This document shows, one piece after another, positions 57,124 to 64,000 of a stretch of 64,000 nucleotides of DNA. The stretch is taken from NCBI GenBank assembly GCA_009840115.1, contig VXOJ01000036.1, positions 1 through 64,000 of the forward strand, given 5' to 3'. Made by a program: the position numbers and the translations under genes. The stretch's first letter is position 1. The number at the start of each line of letters is the position of its first letter. Source of the stretch: Gemmatimonadales bacterium (GTDB taxonomy: Bacteria; Gemmatimonadota; Gemmatimonadetes; Palauibacterales; Palauibacteraceae). Below the pieces are notes generated by a model, which had not been told where the DNA came from, did no database searches, and saw only the letters and a program-made list of their open reading frames with translations.

Positions 57124-58230
57124 CTATCGTGGCTCCAGACCAGTCGTCCGCACGAACGCGGCGTAGTCCACGAGCAAGAGATGCGGGACGGGCTGCGCGT
57201 TGCTCGGGCTTCTGAAGAGCGCGAAGCTGCCGGGCCGGGCATCGAGAAGGACATGCGCTGTGGGAATCGGAGTATCGATCCGGGTGCCGAGCGGGAGCCG
57301 TACCAGCCGCATCCCGGGCTCTCCGAGAACGTCTACGGATAGCACCGGTATCCGACCAACCACGGCGACGCCAGACACCGAGGGTTCGCCCGCCTCCCGA
57401 CCCCGCACGACCATGGTGCCCGGCCCGGTTCTCGTGTACATGTGCCGCTGATGGACGAGGCCCGGCAACGTGTCCGTAGCGACGGTACGGTAATCCGGGC
57501 AGAACATCGTAACCGTTTCCGCAGGCTCCCGGGCCGCGCGATGGACCACGATCACATCATCGGAACCAGCCAGGTCGCGCGGACCGATGAACCGGCGCAT
57601 CCCGTACGAATACCGCTCCGCCTCGGTGTCGCCCCCGAGAAGCAGTGGGGGGCCTGTGTCGACCCCCCTCAGGGCTCGGAGCCAGACAAGCGTCCCGTCG
57701 GCGTCCGTGCCCGGACCGTACACCAGGAAGTCCCCACCGCAGCCACGCGCGGCCGCATGCGGCCAGAAGCCGGTCGCTCCGGTGTCCAGGAACTCGCCTC
57801 CGAGCGTGAACAGCGAGGCACGACCCGGGTGCAGCACGAGTATGCGATCGTCGGAGACTGCAATCGCCAACGGATATTCAGCCTCGCCCGGCCCCTCTCC
57901 GTGAGGCACGAATGCGGCTTCCAGCGAACCGGAGGCCCTGAAGACCCGCACGTACGGCGGCGCTTGGTCGAGCACGACGACGAAACGCCCATCCGGGGTG
58001 AGATGGGCGTCACGGATTCGGGTGAATCCCGCCCCTTCCGAGGCGGGGTTTATCGCCGCGCCGATACGAACGGCCGAATCGAGCAGTCGCGCCATGGAGG
58101 CGGAGATGTCAACCACCTCCCGGTCGCCCGGCGCCGCGGACCCTTGGGAGGCAGTCCTGTCGTCGCAGGCGAGGACACCGAGCAGAATCGCAAGGGCACC
58201 GTACGCTCGATCCGGGCTGTACGGAATCAT
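57124..58230 (-). CDS. Beta-propeller lipoprotein
   Basis: A 368-residue lipoprotein with an N-terminal signal and lipobox ending in LGVLACDDR (Cys22). The mature part has repeated short strands typical of six-bladed beta-propellers, for example FTRIRDAHLTPDGRFVVVLD, YVRVFRASGSLEAAF and GEGPGEAEYPLAIAVSDDRI as separated motifs. Function is unknown. ATG at 58230, 9 bp after the mutase gene. Confidence 0.7.
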   Translation of the reverse strand: MIPYSPDRAYGALAILLGVLACDDRTASQGSAAPGDREVVDISASMARLLDSAVRIGAAINPASEGAGFTRIRDAHLTPDGRFVVVLDQAPPYVRVFRASGSLEAAFVPHGEGPGEAEYPLAIAVSDDRILVLHPGRASLFTLGGEFLDTGATGFWPHAAARGCGGDFLVYGPGTDADGTLVWLRALRGVDTGPPLLLGGDTEAERYSYGMRRFIGPRDLAGSDDVIVVHRAAREPAETVTMFCPDYRTVATDTLPGLVHQRHMYTRTGPGTMVVRGREAGEPSVSGVAVVGRIPVLSVDVLGEPGMRLVRLPLGTRIDTPIPTAHVLLDARPGSFALFRSPSNAQPVPHLLLVDYAAFVRTTGLEPR

Positions 58231-58239
58231 ACCGCGCGG

Positions 58240-59445
58240 CTAGGCTCCGAACTTTGCGAGGCGGCCGGCGCTGGCGGCGGCGAGGCGCATGAGGTCGCAG
58301 CCTCGGACGCGGCCGTGGACGCCGGCGCGGCAGGCGGTCTCGCCGAACGTGGTGGCGGCATCGTTGCGGGCCGGGGGGCCGTGGAGGAGGAAGGGTACGG
58401 GGTGCCAGCTGTGGCTGCTCATGACAGAGGGGGTCGAGTGGTCTCCGGTCACGAGGATGACGTCGGGTCCCGCATCGACGAGGTCGGGGACGATGACGTC
58501 CGCTTCCTCGATGGCGGCTACCTTGCGGTCGAAGTCGCCGTCTTCTCCGGCCTTGTCGGGAGGCTTGAAGTGGAGGAAGAAGAAATCGTAGTCGGCGAAC
58601 CGCGCCCTGAGGGCGTCGACGAGCGGGGGGGCGCCCGCGGGCACCGTGCGCGCGTCCATGCCGACGAGGCGCGCGACGCCGCGGTACATGGGGTACGCGG
58701 CGGCGGCCGCGGCCCGCATGCCGAACACGTCGCGGAAGCGGGGCCAGCCGGGCTGGCTGGAGACGCCGCGCAGGAGCGCCATGTTCGCCTGCGTCCGGCC
58801 GGCGAGCCGTTCGGCGGCGGCTTCGAGCCACGCGGCGAGGAGTCGCGCGGTCGGCTCGGATGCCTCGTTTCGCGCTACGGGGGTTCGGGTCGGCAGACCG
58901 GGCTGGCCGGGATCGGTGTCGTTCACGGCGTCGCCCGCCGGGGCATCGGGATGCAGGACGAGGACGAAGCGGTGTTCCTTCACGTGGCGCACGGTGCAGC
59001 GGGCGCCGTCCAGTTCGATGCCGTTGAGCTGAGCGGCCAGGGGGGCGGCTTCCTCGCACGGGATGCGGCCCGCGCGGCGGTCGGCCACCCGGCCTCGGGC
59101 GTCGAGGGTGCAGAAGTTGGCGCGCACGGCGATGTCGCCCGGCCGGAGGGGGAATTCGATGCCGAGGGCCTCGAGCACGCCGCGGCCGATCTCGTACACG
59201 AGGGGGTCGTAGCCGAACAGGGCCAGGTGGCCGGGGCCGCTGCCCGGGGTGATGCCCGGCGCAACGGGGTCGTGGAGGCCGCACGTTCCGGCGCGCGCGA
59301 GTTCATCCAGGTGCGGGGTGCGAGCGGCCTCGAGTTCGGTCGGCCCCCCGGGCTCGCGCGGCAGCCCGCCCAGCCCGTCGAGCACGTAGAGCAGCACCTT
59401 GCCCCCGCCGCCTCCGGCGAGGCGGGCGATCCGGTCGAGTTCCAT
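58240..59445 (-). CDS. apgM: Cofactor-independent phosphoglycerate mutase, archaeal type
   Basis: A 401-residue alkaline-phosphatase-superfamily enzyme of the ApgM group, interconverting 2- and 3-phosphoglycerate. It has LLYVLDGLGG with the metal Asp23, the catalytic Ser69 in TPGSGPGHLALFGYDP, and the metal ligands in GDHSTPSV and SSHSWHPVPFL. This type is found in archaea and some bacteria and is distinct from GpmI. ATG at 59445, divergent from ccmA. Confidence 0.92.
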   Translation of the reverse strand: MELDRIARLAGGGGGKVLLYVLDGLGGLPREPGGPTELEAARTPHLDELARAGTCGLHDPVAPGITPGSGPGHLALFGYDPLVYEIGRGVLEALGIEFPLRPGDIAVRANFCTLDARGRVADRRAGRIPCEEAAPLAAQLNGIELDGARCTVRHVKEHRFVLVLHPDAPAGDAVNDTDPGQPGLPTRTPVARNEASEPTARLLAAWLEAAAERLAGRTQANMALLRGVSSQPGWPRFRDVFGMRAAAAAAYPMYRGVARLVGMDARTVPAGAPPLVDALRARFADYDFFFLHFKPPDKAGEDGDFDRKVAAIEEADVIVPDLVDAGPDVILVTGDHSTPSVMSSHSWHPVPFLLHGPPARNDAATTFGETACRAGVHGRVRGCDLMRLAAASAGRLAKFGA

Positions 59446-59498
59446 GCGGCGGAACGTATGAGCGGCCCCGGCGGCTGGCCAATCGCGCGGGCGCGCCG

Positions 59499-60149
59499 GT
59501 GAGCCTCGCGGTCGCCGCGGAGGGCGTCACCCGGCGCTTCGGGCGGCGCTGGGCGCTGCGCGGCGTCGATCTCGCCGTGCCGCGCGGGGCGGTCGTCGCG
59601 CTGCTCGGCGCCAACGGGACGGGGAAGACCACGCTGCTCCGCGTGATCTCGACGCTGCTCAGGCCGACGGCCGGCGGGGTGGAGGTCCTGGGGCACGCGC
59701 TCCCCGCGGGCGGGGATGAGATCCGGACGCGCGCCGCGTTCATGACGGCCGGCGGGCACGCGTACGAGGAGTTGACCGGGGTCGAGAACCTGCGCTTCGC
59801 GGCCCGCATGTCCGGGACGGAGACCCGGGACGATGACCTGCGGGGCGCGCTGGCGGCCGTCGATCTCGGGGGGGCGGCGGACGTCCCCGTGCGCGCGTGG
59901 TCGTCCGGGATGCGCAAGCGCCTCGAGCTGGCGCGGCTCGGGCTCCGCCCGCTGGAACTCGTGCTGCTCGACGAGCCCTTCGTGAGCCTGGACGAGGACG
60001 GCGTGGGCCTCGTGCACGAGGCGGTCCGCGGGTGGCGCGAGGCCGGCGCCGCCGTGGTCATCGCCTCGCACCGCGTCGAGGACGCGACCCGACACGCCGA
60101 CGAAGTCGTGCGGCTGGCGGGCGGGCGGGTGGCCGCCGCAACCGCATGA
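59499..60149 (+). CDS. ccmA: Cytochrome c maturation ABC ATPase CcmA
   Basis: ATP-binding subunit of the heme/CcmE release complex. 216 residues with Walker A GANGTGKTT (37-45), signature SSGMRKRLELAR, and Walker B VLLDEPF. GTG start at 59499. Followed by ccmB, ccmC and ccmD with short overlaps, giving an operon. ccmE, ccmF and ccmH are not in this window. Confidence 0.92.
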   Translation: MSLAVAAEGVTRRFGRRWALRGVDLAVPRGAVVALLGANGTGKTTLLRVISTLLRPTAGGVEVLGHALPAGGDEIRTRAAFMTAGGHAYEELTGVENLRFAARMSGTETRDDDLRGALAAVDLGGAADVPVRAWSSGMRKRLELARLGLRPLELVLLDEPFVSLDEDGVGLVHEAVRGWREAGAAVVIASHRVEDATRHADEVVRLAGGRVAAATA

Positions 60150-60826
60150 GCGCCCTCGCACGGCGAGCCGCCGCCATCCTGTGGAAGGACATCCTCTCGG
60201 AGACCCGCACGCGGCAGGGCTTCACGGCGATGCTCTCCTTCGCCGCGCTCGTCCTCTTCATGTTCGGCTTCGCCATCGGGGTGGACAACGACCTGCTCGG
60301 ACGCCTCGCGGGCGGCCTCCTCTGGGTGGCGATCGTCTTCACCGGCACCCTCTCCCTCGGCCGGACGTTCCAGAACGAGGAACTCGCGGGCGGCACCCAC
60401 CTCCTGCGGCTCTATCCCGGCGACGTGCGCGCGATCTACCTGGGCAAGCTGGCCGGCAACCTAGTCGTGCTCGCCGCGCTCGAGGTCGTCCTCTTCCCCG
60501 CCGCCGCGATCCTGTACCGGGTCGACTTCGCCGCGCAGGCCGGCCCGCTCCTCCTCGTGGCCGCGCTCGGCACCTTCGGCTTCTCCGTCATCGGGACCTT
60601 CTTCTCCGCCCTCACGGTCCACCTCCGGGCGCGCGAACTCCTGCTGCCGCTCCTCCTCTTCCCCGCCCTCGTCCCCGTCGTCCTCGGCAGCGTCGGCGCC
60701 ACGGAGGCGTTCCTGGCCGGCGACCCGCTCGGACGGGCGGGAGGGTGGCTGAGGTTACTCGCATCGTACGACGTGATATTGTTCGTCGTCTGTGTCTGGA
60801 TCTTCCCCGTCGTCCTCGAGGAGTGA
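60146..60826 (+). CDS. ccmB: Heme exporter CcmB
   Basis: Membrane subunit of the CcmAB complex, 226 residues with six predicted helices. It contains WKDILSETRTRQGF near the N-terminus and a Q-N-E stretch before the second cytoplasmic loop, as in CcmB. ATG at 60146 overlaps the ccmA stop (ATGA). Confidence 0.92.
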   Translation: MSALARRAAAILWKDILSETRTRQGFTAMLSFAALVLFMFGFAIGVDNDLLGRLAGGLLWVAIVFTGTLSLGRTFQNEELAGGTHLLRLYPGDVRAIYLGKLAGNLVVLAALEVVLFPAAAILYRVDFAAQAGPLLLVAALGTFGFSVIGTFFSALTVHLRARELLLPLLLFPALVPVVLGSVGATEAFLAGDPLGRAGGWLRLLASYDVILFVVCVWIFPVVLEE

Positions 60827-60836
60827 TGCGGGTTCA

Positions 60837-61496
60837 ATGAATAGACTGACCATGCTCGGGTGGCTTGCAATCGCCCTCATCGCCGTCGGCACCGTGCTCG
60901 GACTCGCCGTCCTGCCCGCCGACGCGCTGCAGGGCGAGGTCCAGCGCCTCCTCTACGTCCACGTGCCGGTCGCGTGGGTGATGATGCTCGCGTTCTTCGT
61001 CGTCTTCCTCATGAGCATCCTCTATCTCGTGCAGCGCCGGTTGAAATGGGACCTCCTCGCGGTTTCCGCCGCGGAACTCGGGGTGGTCGCCGCCGTCCTC
61101 ACCCTCATCCTCGGCACGCTGTGGGGCCGGCCCACGTGGGGGATCTGGTGGGCGTGGGACCCGCGAATCACGACCACGGCGCTCCTCGTACCCATCTACA
61201 CGGGATACCTCGTCGTGCGGTCGATGGCGGAGGATCCGGACCGGCGCGCGCGCTGGGCGGCCGTGATCGGTCTCATCGCGTTCGTCCAGGTCCCGATCGT
61301 GTACCTGTCGGTGTTCTGGTGGCGGAGCCTCCACCAGCCCCCGTCTTCTCCGCAGTCGATGTGGAGCGCGTACGGGCTCGTGGTGCTGCTCGGATTCGTC
61401 GCGTACACGCTCGCGTTCGCGTACCTGTGGCTGCGGCGTTACCGGCTGGCTGCAACGGAACTCGAACTCGAACTGTCGGGTCCGGAGGAAGGGTGA
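60837..61496 (+). CDS. ccmC: Heme exporter/assembly protein CcmC
   Basis: Heme-handling membrane protein, 219 residues, six helices, with the tryptophan-rich motif WGIWWAWDPR flanked by the His residues that bind heme. It loads heme onto CcmE. ATG at 60837, 10 bp after ccmB. Confidence 0.93.
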   Translation: MNRLTMLGWLAIALIAVGTVLGLAVLPADALQGEVQRLLYVHVPVAWVMMLAFFVVFLMSILYLVQRRLKWDLLAVSAAELGVVAAVLTLILGTLWGRPTWGIWWAWDPRITTTALLVPIYTGYLVVRSMAEDPDRRARWAAVIGLIAFVQVPIVYLSVFWWRSLHQPPSSPQSMWSAYGLVVLLGFVAYTLAFAYLWLRRYRLAATELELELSGPEEG

Positions 61497-61503
61497 ACCG
61501 GGT

Positions 61504-61656
61504 ATGAACGATCACTGGCTGTTCATCGGCGCCGGATACGGCATCACCTGGGTCACGCTGTGCTGGTATCTCCTCCGCCTGCGGCGCCGGGAACGCGCGG
61601 CGGCCCCGGCTTCGGGCCGGGGCGGCGAGGGAGCCGGAGCGGGGGGTCCGGGGTAG
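61504..61656 (+). CDS. ccmD: Heme exporter protein CcmD
   Basis: A 50-residue protein, MNDHWLFIGAGYGITWVTLC..., with one transmembrane helix followed by a basic LRLRRRER stretch and a Gly/Ala-rich tail. Its size, position after ccmC and topology fit CcmD, which helps release holo-CcmE from CcmABC. Confidence 0.8.
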   Translation: MNDHWLFIGAGYGITWVTLCWYLLRLRRRERAAAPASGRGGEGAGAGGPG

Positions 61657-61759
61657 AAGCAGTCGGGAAAACGTGCGGTTCGCTCCGGTTTTCTCTATCA
61701 TTTCAGGTTTGTATCAAGAGCGATCGGACAACCGACCCGGGTCAGGATTCGGATTTCAT

Positions 61760-62650
61760 ATGGCGAAGACGGCTACCAGCCGACGCATGTTCTTCGACAC
61801 GCACGCGCTCGACTCGTTCGACCAGTATCTGCAGGATGTCGAGCGCTATCCGCTCATCGAGAACCCGCAGATCGAGCGGGAGATCGCGCGGAAGGCGCGG
61901 GCGGGCGACCGCCACGCGGCGGAGCGCCTCGTCACGGCGAACCTGCGCTTCGTGATCTCGTATGTGAAGAAGTACCAGGGCCGGGGCCTCAACCTGGCCG
62001 AACTCGTTTGCATCGGGAACGAGGGCCTGCTCAAGGCGGTCAAGAAGTTCGATCCCGACAAGGGCGTGAAGTTCATCTCCTACGCGGTGTGGTGGATCCG
62101 GCAGACGGTGCTGCAGGCGCTGGCCGAGCAGACCCGCTCCGTGCGCATCCCGCTGAACCAGAACTCCAACCTCGTCAAGCTCTCCCGGACGGAGACGGCG
62201 CTCACGCAGAAGCTGGGGCGCTCGCCGACGGACCGTGAGATCGCCGAGGAGATGGAGGAGCCGGTGGAGACGGTGCGCGCCCTGCGGCGCGTGGCCTCCG
62301 CCGAACTCAGCCTCGACGCGCCGCTCGACAAGTCCGACCGCGACAGCGCGTCCTTCGGGGAGCGTTTCTCCGGGATGGACGACGCGGACATCGAGGAGGA
62401 TGTCGAGGACCAGGCGCGCCGGGAGTTCCTCGAGAAGATGTTCGAGCGCTACCTCACCGAGCGCGAGCGGAAGATCCTCGTCCTCTACTACGGCCTCGAC
62501 GACGGCGAGGAGATGACGCTGGAGGAGATCGGTTCGCTCCTCGGCGTGACCCGCGAGCGCATCCGGCAGATCCGAAACCGGGCCTTCGACAAGCTGCGCG
62601 CCTCGCCGGACGGAGAGGCGCTGGAAGGGTTCTGGCGCGCGACCGCCTGA
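61760..62650 (+). CDS. RNA polymerase sigma factor of the RpoD/SigA type
   Basis: A 296-residue sigma-70 factor lacking region 1.1 but with region 2 (NLRFVISYVKKYQGRGLNL, EGLLKAVKKFDPDKGVKFISYAVWWIRQ) and the full 3-4 part ending in the region 4.2 helix-turn-helix MTLEEIGSLLGVTRERIRQI. The short form resembles the primary factor of Bacteroidota and some other phyla. ATG at 61760; the frame is open from 61673 but the upstream start lacks a good ribosome site. It follows ccmD by 103 bp. Confidence 0.9.
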   Translation: MAKTATSRRMFFDTHALDSFDQYLQDVERYPLIENPQIEREIARKARAGDRHAAERLVTANLRFVISYVKKYQGRGLNLAELVCIGNEGLLKAVKKFDPDKGVKFISYAVWWIRQTVLQALAEQTRSVRIPLNQNSNLVKLSRTETALTQKLGRSPTDREIAEEMEEPVETVRALRRVASAELSLDAPLDKSDRDSASFGERFSGMDDADIEEDVEDQARREFLEKMFERYLTERERKILVLYYGLDDGEEMTLEEIGSLLGVTRERIRQIRNRAFDKLRASPDGEALEGFWRATA

Positions 62651-62687
62651 AACCCCGGGGGCCTACCAGCACGACAGGAGAGGTCCC

Positions 62688-63629
62688 ATGCGACGGTCCC
62701 TGCCCATCTCACTGCTTTCGCTGGCTTTCCTCTTCTCCCTCGCTCCGGCGGCGTCCGCGCAGACGAACCCGCTGTGGACGCAGGAGAAGGTGAAGAACTA
62801 CCTGCCGCACATGACCGTGCCGGAGGTGCGGGACTTTCTCGCGCGCAGCGACATGGTCCTGATCCCGGTCGCCGCGCTGGAACAGCACGGCAACCACCTG
62901 CCGATCGGCACCGACTACCTGAACGGGGTCGAGCAGGCGAAGCTCGTGGCGCAGCGGGCCGACGTGCTGGTGGCTCCGATCCTGCTGCCGGGGCAGTCCC
63001 CGTATCACATGGGGTTCGAGGGGACGATCACGCTGCCCTCGACGCTGATCCAGGAGGTGTACGTCGAGGCGGTGAAGAGCCTCATCGCGCACGGCTTCAA
63101 GCGCTTCCTGATCATGAACGCCCACGGAGGGAACCGCGCCATCACGACGTTCATCGTGGACCGGATCAACCAGGAGACGGCGGGGATCGCCGTGGACCTG
63201 GGCACGGTGTCGGGGCGCTTCCGGGATCGGGAGCGGATGGCCTCCGTCCCGGCGCCGCCGCCCGACGAACTCGACCGTCATGGCGGGACGCCCGAGACCT
63301 CGAGTTCGCTTTATCTCATGCCGACGCTGGTGGACATCGACGCGGCGGTCCCGGCGGAGGTCACGATGCCGGCCCACCTGGAGGCGATGCTCCCGGACGT
63401 GCTGGCCGGCGACCCGACGGCGCTTGCCGTGTTCCTCGCCGAGGGGCTCAAGGATGAGTCGACGGGCAAGGGCACGTCGTCGGCGGAGATGTCGTCCACG
63501 GGCGTGTGGGGCACGCGACATCCGGCCGAAGCGACGGTGGAACGCGGCCGCGTCGCCACCGAGATCTTCGTCAACGCCGCGGTGGCCTTCATCGAACGCT
63601 GGAACGAACTCCGCCCGCCGGGTTCCTGA
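62688..63629 (+). CDS. Secreted creatininase-family protein
   Basis: A 313-residue protein of the creatininase/creatinine amidohydrolase family with an N-terminal signal peptide (cleavage after about residue 24, ASAQ). Metal ligands are Glu65, His67, Asp76 in ALEQHGNHLPIGTD, His146 in NAHGGN, and Glu203 in HGGTPETS. Most relatives are cytoplasmic; export is unusual. The substrate is unknown: other family members act on mycofactocin-like peptides or formamide-type intermediates. ATG at 62688. Confidence 0.85.
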   Translation: MRRSLPISLLSLAFLFSLAPAASAQTNPLWTQEKVKNYLPHMTVPEVRDFLARSDMVLIPVAALEQHGNHLPIGTDYLNGVEQAKLVAQRADVLVAPILLPGQSPYHMGFEGTITLPSTLIQEVYVEAVKSLIAHGFKRFLIMNAHGGNRAITTFIVDRINQETAGIAVDLGTVSGRFRDRERMASVPAPPPDELDRHGGTPETSSSLYLMPTLVDIDAAVPAEVTMPAHLEAMLPDVLAGDPTALAVFLAEGLKDESTGKGTSSAEMSSTGVWGTRHPAEATVERGRVATEIFVNAAVAFIERWNELRPPGS

Positions 63630-63644
63630 CCCGGCTCGGGCGCG

Positions 63645-64000
63645 TCAGCCCGAGCGGCGGAGCGCGCGGAACTCGGGAAGGGTGAGGAGGAAGATTCCGA
63701 GGGTGATGGCGGCGCTTCCCACGCACCAGCGGCAGATGGCGTGGATGACCCAGAGTTCGAGCGCCGTCAGGTAGATCGTGAAGGCGAGTCCGCCCAGGGC
63801 GAGCACGGCGAGCACCCGCGGGATCCAGCCGGCGGCGCCGATGCCGTCCCGGGTCCCCAGCATCGAGACGCCGAACACGGCCGCGTACCAGCCCACGCCC
63901 CAGCCGGCCACGGGGAATCCGAGGAAGCGGGCCCAGCGCGATCCCTGCACGAGGTCGCAGCCGCCACCCGCGCCGCACGCGAGTTCGCCGTAGTAGCCGA
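63645..64000 (-). CDS. VKOR-family disulfide-forming protein (partial, 5' end outside window)
   Basis: The frame continues past the window end. The visible part encodes CGAGGGCDLVQGSRWARFLGFPVAGWG (short pieces) with an extracytoplasmic Cys pair, then four helices and the CRWC active-site pair (CxxC) near the C-terminus. VKOR homologues reoxidise DsbA-like proteins using quinone. The internal ATG at 63950 would cut off the first cysteine pair, so the true start is upstream. Confidence 0.85.
   Translation of the reverse strand, partial: GYYGELACGAGGGCDLVQGSRWARFLGFPVAGWGVGWYAAVFGVSMLGTRDGIGAAGWIPRVLAVLALGGLAFTIYLTALELWVIHAICRWCVGSAAITLGIFLLTLPEFRALRRSG

Overview
The window is a 64 kb chromosomal segment of a GC-rich Gram-negative-type bacterium. 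It is densely packed: starts are often GTG or TTG and many neighbours overlap by 4 bp (ATGA or GTGA). The mix of genes fits Gemmatimonadota (possibly a marine or sponge-associated lineage) better than Proteobacteria: a short RpoD-like sigma factor, type IV pilus genes with dedicated minor pilins, DUF1214 and sulfotransferase genes, and a secreted carboxypeptidase-regulatory/plug-type protein ending in a CGVIILW-like motif. This assignment is an inference from gene content only, about 60 percent confident. There is no rRNA, CRISPR array, prophage or insertion sequence. One tRNA gene, Leu(UAG), is present.

Layout. 0.4-8.2 kb (+) is a proteostasis block: dnaK, an HtrA-type protease, tRNA-Leu, then tig-clpP-clpX-engB. 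8.3-12.2 kb (+) is a translationally coupled four-gene cassette: DUF1214 protein, sulfotransferase, short-chain dehydrogenase and SRPBCC protein. It looks like a small lipid or sterol-like modification pathway. 12.3-36.3 kb is one uninterrupted minus-strand run. In transcription order it holds tonB, comEA, pilB, pilT, pilC, a hypothetical gene, pilA, three minor-pilin genes, pilM-N-O-P-Q, aroC, aroK, topA, xerC, hslV, hslU, argF, a gcvT-moaB fusion and a sigma-54 activator. It covers pilus assembly and DNA uptake, shikimate steps, DNA topology and resolution, a second ATP-dependent protease, and arginine and one-carbon metabolism.

36.5-46.7 kb is mainly plus-strand amino-acid and cofactor metabolism. 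It carries threonine catabolism (tdh, a lipoprotein, kbl), rpe, a MoeB-rhodanese sulfur-carrier enzyme, a solute-binding-like protein without a signal peptide, and a class V aminotransferase-serA pair for serine synthesis. A PIN/RHH toxin-antitoxin pair and two very small minus-strand genes sit between them. One small product has a C-terminal half that resembles ubiquitin. 46.7-55.9 kb holds transport and ion homeostasis: an alanine-type sodium symporter, a degenerate DEAD-box/DbpA-like protein coupled to a potassium channel, a sodium:solute symporter with a PspA-like protein, a copper ATPase and an SPW membrane protein.

55.9-58.2 kb holds a secreted carboxypeptidase-regulatory/plug protein with an overlapping remnant and a beta-propeller lipoprotein. 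58.2-64 kb has an archaeal-type phosphoglycerate mutase, ccmABCD for cytochrome c maturation, an RpoD-type sigma factor, a secreted creatininase-family protein, and a VKOR-family gene cut by the window end.

Most unusual features: the ubiquitin-like small protein, the GcvT-MoaB fusion, the pseudo-helicase coupled to an ion channel, the sulfotransferase cassette, and the topA-xerC-hslV-hslU order with argF where Firmicutes carry codY.
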